NCBI GenBank assembly: GCA_964360995.1 | Contig: CAYHYZ010000006.1 | Location: 1 to 33,887 of the forward strand | Reading direction: 5' to 3' | DNA length: 33,887 bases | Source: CAYHBS01 sp964360995 | GTDB lineage: Bacteria > Patescibacteriota > Minisyncoccia > Ryanbacterales > HO2-45-13 | Part shown: one piece after another, positions 14,432 to 20,263 of the stretch | Layout: every line of letters starts with the position of its first letter | How positions within the stretch are numbered: position 1 is the stretch's first letter | Notes under the pieces: model-generated | What the model was told of the DNA's origin: nothing | Database searches by the model: none | The model's input: the letters and a program-made list of their open reading frames with translations, nothing else | Program-made: the position numbers and the translations under genes

Positions 14432-14522
14432 TAAGTGTAACAAAAAATATGCGCCCCGCCCCCCCCGGCGGCGGGGGGGGGGGTTGGGGTATACCCCCGC
14501 GGCGGGTGGTGCCCAACGCAAA

Positions 14523-14532
14523 NNNNNNNNNN
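14523..14532. other. Assembly gap flanked by C/G homopolymer hairpins
   Basis: Ten N mark a scaffold join. Before it, 14455-14484 is a C-run followed by a G-run of at least ten; after it, 14590-14620 is another C-run and G-run, each able to form a very strong hairpin. The 14432-14625 stretch has no gene. Homopolymers of this kind commonly stop or mislead sequencing, so base counts, and perhaps the join, are unreliable here. Confidence 0.9.
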
Positions 14533-14625
14533 TTATTTTCTTTTTTTGTTATAACGGGAACGCATAAAATACTTTAAAAAAAAAATTGGCCCCCCCCCCC
14601 CCCGTCGGGGGGGGCGGGGCTTGCG

Positions 14626-14955
14626 CTAATCGCCCTGATGCGGATCTTCCCAATCGAAAGGATACTCGCGCTTGATCCCCAGCAGCTTTTCGAAGAGGAG
14701 TCGAGAAAACAGGTATCCCGTCAGAAGTATTCCGCGCCCAGGAGCTGCTTCTTCCGTACTCGGATGTTGTGGATACATAGTTGTACTACACGACTTGTAT
14801 CCGCCAGGAAGGTATATCCACCCCTCGGGCAAAATGTCGATACCGCTCGAAGTTCTTTCGGATGACCCCATTGCCTTGTACCCGCAGAGCACACATGTGT
14901 GTACCACCCCCGGTTTTTCATACTGCTCAATTTGAACAGCTTCGTCACTTTGCAT
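14626..14955 (-). CDS. Unknown 109-aa protein with one CxxC pair
   Basis: The start at 14955 is supported by AAGGAGG at 14961-14967 followed by six bases. An upstream ATG at 14988 lies before the ribosome binding site. The only motif is THVCVLCGYKAMG, a single CxxC that could be half of a zinc or rubredoxin-like site, but no second pair follows, although a single Cys is in YKSC. The rest has hydrophobic segments (GWIYLPGG and GILLTGYLFSRLLFEKLLG). It lies 29 bases after the 84-aa gene on the same strand and probably shares its transcript. Function unknown. Confidence 0.68.
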   Translation of the reverse strand: MQSDEAVQIEQYEKPGVVHTCVLCGYKAMGSSERTSSGIDILPEGWIYLPGGYKSCSTTMYPQHPSTEEAAPGRGILLTGYLFSRLLFEKLLGIKREYPFDWEDPHQGD

Positions 14956-14984
14956 GCTTTCCTCCTTAAGGTCTGTTTGGAAAA

Positions 14985-15239
14985 TCACGGCATAATGCTA
15001 AACGATACGCGCCAGAGCACTATGCCCGTCATGTACATCGCGCGCAGGAATGCCCATACAAACGCAGGTATGACGGATGCGAGTGCACGCAGATCAGCGC
15101 GTGCTCCGTGCGCACTACCAGTAGCAAGTGTTTTTCCGCCTTGTTTCCACTCGTCTTTTACGATGCGGAGGTGTCGTTCATGCGCCCTTGCGCGCTTGCG
15201 ACGATTCCTTTTTCTGCCATCTGATTGTTGTTTCGCCAT
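14985..15239 (-). CDS. Unknown 84-aa basic protein with a C-terminal membrane segment
   Basis: GGAG is 6 bases before the ATG at 15239, which is therefore preferred to the ATG at 15251. The first 35 residues are extremely basic (GRKRNRRKRARAHERHLR), suitable for binding nucleic acid or acidic membrane surfaces. A hydrophobic segment (VIPAFVWAFLRAMYMTGIVL) follows near the C-terminus. The gene is transcribed divergently from the membrane protein at 15350, and their control regions overlap. Function unknown. Confidence 0.66.
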   Translation of the reverse strand: MAKQQSDGRKRNRRKRARAHERHLRIVKDEWKQGGKTLATGSAHGARADLRALASVIPAFVWAFLRAMYMTGIVLWRVSFSIMP

Positions 15240-15280
15240 CGTTTTCTCCAAAGTAACTTTCTAAAGACACCTTACAATGA

Positions 15281-15309
15281 ATTGACTATTTGTCAATGTC
15301 TGATAGAAT
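15281..15309 (+). promoter_or_regulatory. Divergent promoter region with a palindrome at the -35 boxes
   Basis: TTGACT (15282-15287), 16 bases, TAGAAT (15304-15309) serves the plus-strand gene at 15350. On the reverse strand a perfect TTGACA lies at 15291-15296 and faces the 84-aa gene, with only a weak -10. The two -35 boxes together form ATTGAC-TATTT-GTCAAT (15281-15297), a 6-base inverted repeat that could also bind a regulator. Confidence 0.5.
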
Positions 15310-15349
15310 GCGAGCGAATTGCTCTTAAGACTCAAAAAGGAGAAATAAA

Positions 15350-15754
15350 GTGGAAAGTAAAATTCTCACTCCGATACCGGACGCCGCTCGTGACCACAAG
15401 CGAGCGAATACGATGCGTATTCTTTTCTTTGTTGTGCTCTTGGTGGTTGGCTACTTCAGCTTTAACCCACTGATGAACACGTGGGACCTCATGTGGGACA
15501 GCGCGGAACATGTGCGCGCTGATATCCTATGGCAGCAACTTATCGACGCCAAAGCGGGAACGGTGTTTGAGTTGGATGACGGAGAGATGTGTATCATTGT
15601 CACGCCGTATCTCGGGGGCGATGCACTACACTATCGATGCGCTTCGCGACCATTCACACTAGGTGAGATCAATAAGGTGCGCGCGGTATACGTGTTCGGC
15701 GGTACACAGTGGAAAGCAAAGTACGACGAGTACCAGAAACAATCCAATAAGTGA
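15350..15754 (+). CDS. Unknown membrane-anchored protein, 134 aa
   Basis: The GTG start at 15350 is fixed by AAAGGAG at 15336-15342. A short cytoplasmic N-terminus leads to one membrane helix (ILFFVVLLVVGYFSF), then an outside-facing part of about 90 residues containing FELDDGEMCIIVTPY and HYRCASRP. The following gene encodes a protein of the same design (helix, then VLYTDGTICRLL and MHCPS), so the two are probably diverged paralogs. In both, two cysteines frame the middle of the soluble part and may form a disulfide. Function unknown; first gene of a four-gene unit ending at 16938. Confidence 0.72.
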   Translation: MESKILTPIPDAARDHKRANTMRILFFVVLLVVGYFSFNPLMNTWDLMWDSAEHVRADILWQQLIDAKAGTVFELDDGEMCIIVTPYLGGDALHYRCASRPFTLGEINKVRAVYVFGGTQWKAKYDEYQKQSNK

Positions 15755-15778
15755 CAATGTCGCGATACGGAGGAAATA

Positions 15779-16081
15779 ATGAAACCATACGGTTGGATCA
15801 TCATCGGTTTCGCGGTCGCTGTTGCGGGCTTCGTGAGCTTCCATGGCATCGAAAAGCAGGCAATACAAAATAAAATGCGGTATGCAAAATCGGGCGACTA
15901 TGTACTGTATACCGATGGAACAATCTGTCGGTTACTCTCTCGAGAACCGGTGAGTATGCACTGTCCATCAGTGGAAGGCCCTGCTCCCATAAGAACCATC
16001 GAGTGGGTATATGATCGACGCGCAGCAGCGGAAGATGAAATCCCCAAACGCTTCGTTGATCAATTTACCCGCGAACAGTGA
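15779..16081 (+). CDS. Unknown membrane-anchored protein, 100 aa, paralog of the previous gene
   Basis: GGAGG at 15769-15773 precedes the ATG by 5 bases. One membrane helix (WIIIGFAVAVAGFVSF) is followed by a soluble part with DYVLYTDGTICRLLSREP and MHCPS. It shares the layout and the two-cysteine pattern of the 134-aa protein encoded 24 bases upstream, although similarity outside the DG-C and C-S positions is weak. Both are probably exposed outside the membrane. Function unknown. Confidence 0.7.
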   Translation: MKPYGWIIIGFAVAVAGFVSFHGIEKQAIQNKMRYAKSGDYVLYTDGTICRLLSREPVSMHCPSVEGPAPIRTIEWVYDRRAAAEDEIPKRFVDQFTREQ

Positions 16082-16091
16082 CGGAAACACT

Positions 16092-16601
16092 ATGGATGTT
16101 GTTGTGAGAGAGGCGGACACATGGGTTGAAATCAGGGATGCGAGAGATGTGCGTCGGAGAGTTTTTATTGAGGAGCAAGGAATTCCCGCGAAGTACGAAT
16201 CATGCACCGTAGACGCGTATCGCACACACTGGGTAGCAATGCTGGACGGGGTCGTTATTGGCACCACCCGTATATATCGCTACGGTACATCCATGTTGCG
16301 AGTGGAGCGCTTCGCGGTACTGAAAGAATACCGGAGAAGTCCCCTGAAGGTTGGCACGAAGTTAATCGCAGGGATTGAGCTGCACGCAGCGCATGAGGGA
16401 CTGCAGGGTATTTCTCTGAACGCGCAATGCCATGCAATTCCGTTCTATGAAAAGTGTGGCTACCTCAAGGTGGGAGAGCCCTTCAGAGATGCGGGAATCC
16501 TCCACCAGGGTATGGAAAAAAACCTTTGGTATCCCGCGGCGCGAACGCACACATACCCGCTGAAAAGGGCGCTTGCGTGGATTGGGTCACTCGGGAGATG
16601 A
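16092..16601 (+). CDS. GNAT-family acetyltransferase (ElaA/YjcF-like), 169 aa
   Basis: The pattern is that of GNAT acetyltransferases of the YjcF/ElaA group: VRRRVFIEEQGIPAKYE near the start, HWVAMLDGVVIGTTRIYR, LRVERFAVLKEYRR, then LNAQCHAIPFYEKCGYLKVG and GILHQGMEK. They acetylate small molecules or proteins with acetyl-CoA. The CoA pyrophosphate loop, usually RxxGxG/A, is RRSPLKVG and has lost the first glycine, so cofactor binding may be altered. The open frame extends upstream to 16011, inside the previous gene, but the homologous part begins at the ATG at 16092, 10 bases after the previous stop. No strong ribosome binding site is seen, so translation may be coupled. Confidence 0.85.
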   Translation: MDVVVREADTWVEIRDARDVRRRVFIEEQGIPAKYESCTVDAYRTHWVAMLDGVVIGTTRIYRYGTSMLRVERFAVLKEYRRSPLKVGTKLIAGIELHAAHEGLQGISLNAQCHAIPFYEKCGYLKVGEPFRDAGILHQGMEKNLWYPAARTHTYPLKRALAWIGSLGR

Positions 16602-16630
16602 GCGAACAACTAAATCATTTAGGAGGATGC

Positions 16631-16891
16631 ATGGAATCAACGACTCATGACTTCTGTGAAAAACGCAGACTGAAGAGGTTTCGTTGGGGTGCTCTGTGTG
16701 GATTTGTTGTCGGAGTGCTTGCGGTGCTCCTCGTCGGATCACTAACGGGAAACTCGTACTATGTGCGACGCGTACATCTACGCGATCGACTGCAAGATTG
16801 TAGAGCGTCGCTCATTGCGCAAACGGTACGAGCAAAAGGCCTCAAGAAGTGCGAAGCGCATGTGCTGCGCTTGCAAGAAGAGTGTAAATAA
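16631..16891 (+). CDS. Unknown small membrane protein, 86 aa
   Basis: AGGAGG at 16621-16626 is 4 bases before the ATG at 16631; the longer open frame upstream overlaps the GNAT gene and has no start signal. A basic N-terminus with CEKRRLKRFRW leads to one membrane helix (GALCGFVVGVLAVLLVG), then a charged helix-rich tail of about 40 residues with two cysteines that looks like a short coiled coil. Last gene of its unit, closed by the terminator at 16904-16938. Function unknown. Confidence 0.68.
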   Translation: MESTTHDFCEKRRLKRFRWGALCGFVVGVLAVLLVGSLTGNSYYVRRVHLRDRLQDCRASLIAQTVRAKGLKKCEAHVLRLQEECK

Positions 16892-16903
16892 CAACGCGAA
16901 ACA

Positions 16904-16938
16904 GCCGCCGAGTTCCGAAAGGAAGGAGGCGGCTTTTT
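16904..16938 (+). terminator. Intrinsic terminator of the 15350-16891 unit
   Basis: GCCGCC pairs with GGCGGC across an 18-base loop that can fold further. TTTTT follows directly. It lies 12 bases after the stop of the 86-aa gene. Confidence 0.75.
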
Positions 16939-16977
16939 ATGATCCTTTCATCGACTGTGGTAAACGAGCCATCTGTG

Positions 16978-16986
16978 TGATATAAG
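16978..16986 (+). promoter_or_regulatory. Extended -10 promoter of the 142-aa gene
   Basis: TGATATAAG at 16978-16986 is an extended -10 element about 37 bases before the ATG at 17024. The -35 position has only a weak TGGTAA. Confidence 0.4.
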
Positions 16987-17023
16987 GAATGGAGAATAAC
17001 TGATACCAAACGGGAGGGTAGTT

Positions 17024-17452
17024 ATGGAAGCTTTTTTCTCCTACTCAATGATGGCGATATGCTGCGTGGCAGTACTGGGTGTTCTGTCCTCATGGTATAC
17101 AGAGCGACTTGTCTGGCGATTTGTTTATGATTCTTATAATAAGGAGTCGCCGGAGACAGTACATAAACGGACGCAAGAAGTATCTCATCTACGTCCTGGA
17201 GAAATTGTCATTTTGTATGATGGTGTGGACGATGACCCTCCACGGCCTCAACAGCACTATCTTGTCCTTGGGTACAAGAAATACACCCGCAACACCCGAT
17301 TTACATTACTGGGTGGAGTCATTGGAAAACATCCCTGCACGGTAAAGCGCAGAGCTTCATTCCTCTACAACCGGTATATCCGTAAATTCTTGCCCGGAGA
17401 CGCTGGTTATCAAAAACAGCTCTCCGAAATGTTCCTCATGACTCATAAGTGA
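17024..17452 (+). CDS. Unknown membrane-anchored protein, 142 aa
   Basis: GGGAGGG lies 6 bases before the ATG. One membrane helix near the N-terminus (MMAICCVAVLGVLSSW) is followed by a soluble part with HLRPGEIVILYDGVDDDPPRPQQHYLVLGYKK, a beta-rich stretch that recalls the GDYVLYTDG part of the protein at 15779, and a basic tail. The recurrent helix plus G-(E/D)-x-V-(I/L)-x-Y-D-G design suggests that this gene and those at 15350 and 15779 are distant relatives. It is a unit of its own with promoter and terminator. Function unknown. Confidence 0.68.
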   Translation: MEAFFSYSMMAICCVAVLGVLSSWYTERLVWRFVYDSYNKESPETVHKRTQEVSHLRPGEIVILYDGVDDDPPRPQQHYLVLGYKKYTRNTRFTLLGGVIGKHPCTVKRRASFLYNRYIRKFLPGDAGYQKQLSEMFLMTHK

Positions 17453-17460
17453 AGTGTAGT

Positions 17461-17493
17461 GCCGCCGAATGCAAACGTGTTCGGCGGCTTTTT
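17461..17493 (+). terminator. Intrinsic terminator of the 142-aa gene
   Basis: GCCGCCGAA at 17461-17469 pairs with TTCGGCGGC at 17480-17488, followed by five T. Confidence 0.88.
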
Positions 17494-17499
17494 ATTTAT

Positions 17500-17533
17500 C
17501 CAGCACCATCCGCCAGCCGGCGGATGGTGCTGG
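17500..17533. repeat. Perfect 15-bp hairpin beside the dnaX stop
   Basis: CCAGCACCATCCGCC pairs with its complement across the loop AGCC. On the plus strand it is followed by GATTTA and eight T, so it can act as a second terminator for the 142-aa gene. On the minus strand it lies just after the dnaX stop and an A8 run. The inner ATCCGCC-AGCC-GGCGGAT part resembles widespread intergenic repeats. Confidence 0.8.
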
Positions 17534-17535
17534 AT

Positions 17536-18645
17536 TTATTTTTTTTCGGGGCGCTTTGTGTGAATTTCAACAAGAGCAAGCTCCAATGGTAATTCGGCAA
17601 TTGCACCGTTGAGTTGCGAATGGAACGCTTCGAGTAGGAGTACGAGTATGCGACGGAGCTCGTCTACTCCCGCAGCGCTTCCTTCTTGTTTAATAAATTG
17701 AATATGTTCATTGGACATTTCGCTCGATAATGTTCCGGTGTATTCGGAGTCAACCGCAAGGAATAACGTGTGTTTCAAGTCTTCTATCAGTAATTTTGTG
17801 AGGTGTTGCGGATCAGTGTTCCCCGCAACCTCGCGCGAGACAATTGCAAGCGAGTCTTTCAATGTGCCACGAATCACTGATTGAAGTAATTTTGCAATCG
17901 TACTGGTTTGTGGAAGTCCAAAGAGTGTAGTCACTGCGGTGGCAGGAATCACGCCAGTGTGTGAAGCGAGCACTTGCCCAAGAGCGCTTTCGGCGTCGCG
18001 CTCGGATCCTTCCGCGAGGAGCGACAAAATGCGCAGCGCATCTTTTGAAATGTCTGCACCTTCCAACGCCGCGATTTCGGCAAGTCGTTTCTGAATAACT
18101 GTTGCAGGAAGTCTGCGAAATTGAAACTCTTCGCACCGAGAGCGAATGGTGTCGGGTACTTTGTCTAAATCAGTGGTCGCAAGAATAAACATCACATATT
18201 CCGGTGGCTCTTCAATGGTTTTGAGTAGCGCATTGAATGCGCCCTTTGAAAGCATATGCACTTCATCAATGATGTATACTTTACGCTGTGCGGTTTGTGG
18301 ATGAAAACGTACTGCTTCGCGCAGTTCTCTAATTTCATCCACTCCGTTATTTGATGCTCCGTCTATTTCAATAAGGTCCAAAGAGGTTCCTGCCTGAAAC
18401 TGCGTGCAGACGTCGCATTTAAGACATGGCTTTTTCTTGCCCGCACCCGTGCAATTCACTGCACGAGCCAATATACGCGCAACAGTTGTTTTACCAGTAC
18501 CCCGCGGTCCCGAAAAAATGTAGCTGTGTGCGACGGTTCCCTTTTCGACAGCGGTCACCAGAGACTGAATGATATGATCTTGCCCCACAACGTCAGTAAA
18601 TGTTTGTGGACGGTATTTACGGTAGAGCACAGAGTGTTCTGTCAT
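17536..18645 (-). CDS. dnaX: DNA polymerase III subunit gamma/tau, short form
   Basis: The clamp-loader ATPase is clear: YRKYRPQTFTDVVGQ at the start, Walker A in GPRGTGKTT, the zinc module with CxxCxxC (CLKCDVC), Walker B IIDEVHM, sensor ATTD and the arginine finger in IRSRCEEF. It loads the sliding clamp for replication. With 369 residues it ends after the collar domain and lacks the tau extension that binds helicase and polymerase. The start at 18645 (MTEHSVLYRKYRP) is chosen over 18672 because it matches the family start and has TGC-TATGAT 6 bases upstream, a leaderless arrangement. The last codons are an A8 run followed by TAA and a 15-bp hairpin, reminiscent of dnaX slippage sites, but both alternative frames end within about 15 codons. 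Confidence 0.96.
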   Translation of the reverse strand: MTEHSVLYRKYRPQTFTDVVGQDHIIQSLVTAVEKGTVAHSYIFSGPRGTGKTTVARILARAVNCTGAGKKKPCLKCDVCTQFQAGTSLDLIEIDGASNNGVDEIRELREAVRFHPQTAQRKVYIIDEVHMLSKGAFNALLKTIEEPPEYVMFILATTDLDKVPDTIRSRCEEFQFRRLPATVIQKRLAEIAALEGADISKDALRILSLLAEGSERDAESALGQVLASHTGVIPATAVTTLFGLPQTSTIAKLLQSVIRGTLKDSLAIVSREVAGNTDPQHLTKLLIEDLKHTLFLAVDSEYTGTLSSEMSNEHIQFIKQEGSAAGVDELRRILVLLLEAFHSQLNGAIAELPLELALVEIHTKRPEKK

Positions 18646-18651
18646 AAAAAA

Positions 18652-18660
18652 ATCATAGCA
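18652..18660 (-). promoter_or_regulatory. Extended -10 element for leaderless dnaX
   Basis: On the reverse strand TGCTATGAT ends 6 bases before the ATG at 18645, with a T-run between. No Shine-Dalgarno is present, so the mRNA probably begins at or next to the start codon. Confidence 0.5.
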
Positions 18661-18687
18661 TAGTCCACTCATACACCAAATATTTCA

Positions 18688-18716
18688 TTGCGACCCATTG
18701 CGTGTAGCAGTACGAT
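18688..18716 (+). promoter_or_regulatory. Promoter of the 141-aa gene
   Basis: TTGCGA (18688-18693), 17 bases, TACGAT (18711-18716). The ribosome binding site GGAGG follows at 18722. Confidence 0.45.
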
Positions 18717-18731
18717 AGTAGCGGAGGCACC

Positions 18732-19157
18732 ATGATAGAAACAGAGCCCTATGCGGCAGCGGTGGATCAATTGCTTCAGCTCGGATTTTCTCACGAAATT
18801 CATCGGTCGGTCACGAACATTGTGGAACACCACGTGTTTAGCGACCCCGAAGTCCCCATCCGCGAAAGTGTGAGAATTGCTACCATTGTGATGACCGAAC
18901 TGCATACGATCTCGGAATCAAATCACGCGACAGTTGCTGCCGATCTCGGACGCAAACTGATGGAGCGCGTAACCTACTGGGAAGGCGCCAGCCCACTCCG
19001 GTACGATACATTCGATGGATCGAATGCCGTTCGCCTATCCCCTATAGAAACTGCGAAGCTGTTTTATACACTACGACACATCGCAACAACGTTCATTGAT
19101 GTGCTTTCAGGAGTGCCGCTGTATCATAATTCCCCTCACTCCGCAGAAGCGGAGTGA
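18732..19157 (+). CDS. Unknown 141-aa helical protein
   Basis: GGAGG is 6 bases before the ATG at 18732. The product is soluble, acidic and largely helical (YAAAVDQLLQLGFSHEIHRS, then VRIATIVMTELHTISES), with many His residues in its N-terminal half, but no recognised metal motif. The gene has its own promoter and terminator, and its stop codon lies inside the terminator stem. It stands beside another free-standing unit of the same kind (19216-19590), and both proteins look like small helical bundles. Function unknown. Confidence 0.7.
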   Translation: MIETEPYAAAVDQLLQLGFSHEIHRSVTNIVEHHVFSDPEVPIRESVRIATIVMTELHTISESNHATVAADLGRKLMERVTYWEGASPLRYDTFDGSNAVRLSPIETAKLFYTLRHIATTFIDVLSGVPLYHNSPHSAEAE

Positions 19158-19168
19158 GGGTCTTTTTT
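19133..19168 (+). terminator. Intrinsic terminator of the 141-aa gene
   Basis: CCCTCACTCCGC at 19133-19144 and GCGGAGTGAGGG at 19149-19160 form a perfect 12-bp stem with loop AGAA, followed by TCTTTTTT. The stop TGA of the gene (19155-19157) is in the 3' arm, and the last T bases are part of the next -35 box. Confidence 0.92.
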
Positions 19169-19195
19169 GACAATTCGAATATTTCGGTGTACTAT
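19167..19195 (+). promoter_or_regulatory. Promoter of the 124-aa gene
   Basis: A consensus TTGACA (19167-19172), 17 bases and TACTAT (19190-19195). The T-run of the preceding terminator supplies the first bases of the -35 box. Confidence 0.65.
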
Positions 19196-19215
19196 CTTTT
19201 TTCAGGAGGCACAGT

Positions 19216-19590
19216 ATGGACAAAAAAGCGTTTGGGATTCCGCTGAGTGATATCATCACGCAAGTGATCTATCAAATGTACGGTCTCCATGAGCTCACGC
19301 TCGCTGAACGCGTTGAACTCAACAACTTCATCGATGAAACATTGTTCCAGTTAACGCGAAGTACGAACACATGTGCACTCGATAAGCTACAACCCAAAGT
19401 CCGTGAACTACTCGAGCGCCTGAAAGAGCAGTACGAAAAAGAACGGCACGAAACTTCGGAAGTGCCGGGACTGTTCCGGTTTACAGGAATGTCGGATCAG
19501 TATAAGCAAAAAGCGATACTCGGCATTACCTGTATCGCCGAGCTTATCGAGGAGGAACTCACGAACGCATCGTCCGGCGCGCTCCACTAA
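19216..19590 (+). CDS. Unknown 124-aa helical protein
   Basis: AGGAGG is 6 bases before the ATG. The product is soluble and nearly all helical, with heptad-like charged stretches (VRELLERLKEQYEKERHE) and no metal or nucleotide motif. It has its own consensus promoter and is followed by two hairpins: one at 19577-19601 overlapping the stop, and a true terminator at 19606-19643. Function unknown. The unit design is the same as that of its left neighbour. Confidence 0.72.
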   Translation: MDKKAFGIPLSDIITQVIYQMYGLHELTLAERVELNNFIDETLFQLTRSTNTCALDKLQPKVRELLERLKEQYEKERHETSEVPGLFRFTGMSDQYKQKAILGITCIAELIEEELTNASSGALH

Positions 19591-19605
19591 GGGGAGCGCG
19601 CCCAT

Positions 19606-19643
19606 CCCGCACCATACAACATTGTGGTGCGGGATTATTTTTT
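19606..19643 (+). terminator. Intrinsic terminator of the 124-aa gene
   Basis: CCCGCACCA at 19606-19614 pairs with TGGTGCGGG at 19625-19633 and is followed by ATTATTTTTT. The T-run overlaps the stop codon of the convergent GtrA-like gene. Confidence 0.88.
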
Positions 19644-20258
19644 AAAGACGAGATATTTATACCCCACAAAATTCCAAGTCATAGATACAACGGTTGCCAT
19701 TACTTTTACTGTGGGAATCGCATACGAAGGAAAGTTGGCCACGTAGAGTAGCTTCAATGCAACAGACACCACGGTGGTATTAATAACAATAGCTCCAATA
19801 GAAACTATTAAGAATTTTATGAGCGTATTTTCTTGATTTTGCTTCACTTCCCCAAACGTCCATAAGCGGTTCCAAAAAAAACTATTCCCGATTGCAACAG
19901 ACACACCAAGCGCGTTTACTGTCCAAAAAATAGGATCACTAGAAGTGACGACGGGAATAAATGACAGTAGGGTGAGATTTGAACCAGTATCTACGGCAAA
20001 ATTGGAAAGCCCAATGAGCGCAAATCGCATAATCTCACGCATCACCGCGCGTTTCCCAAATAAGAGAAGTCCTACTTGATACCCAACTAAAAATAGAACG
20101 GGAAGAAGCGGGATAACAATCCACTCGTATCCTGCATACTGCTGAAGCTTTGGTAGTCCCGTGAGAGAGATGAGTATCGGTATTAAAAATACCGCTGTCA
20201 CGGCGCCGACAAGAAACGGATACATACCACGGGATTTTACAAATGATATTGGACTCAT
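19635..20258 (-). CDS. GtrA-like membrane protein, 207 aa
   Basis: The C-terminal 130 residues match the GtrA family: RFALIGLSNFAVDTGSNLTL, then GNSFFWNRLWTFGE, FLIVSIGAIVINTTVVS and a closing SMTWNFVGYKYLVFKK. These are four membrane helices. GtrA proteins are thought to help move polyprenyl-linked sugars or glycosylate surface polymers. The N-terminal 75 residues add two more helices (FLVGAVTAVFLIPILISL and IVIPLLPVLFLVGYQVGLLL) that are not part of the usual GtrA domain. It follows the ATPase gene by 5 bases on the same strand. A glycosyltransferase of the GT39 type is encoded nearby at 23157. Confidence 0.88.
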   Translation of the reverse strand: MSPISFVKSRGMYPFLVGAVTAVFLIPILISLTGLPKLQQYAGYEWIVIPLLPVLFLVGYQVGLLLFGKRAVMREIMRFALIGLSNFAVDTGSNLTLLSFIPVVTSSDPIFWTVNALGVSVAIGNSFFWNRLWTFGEVKQNQENTLIKFLIVSIGAIVINTTVVSVALKLLYVANFPSYAIPTVKVMATVVSMTWNFVGYKYLVFKK

Positions 20259-20263
20259 GTGTA

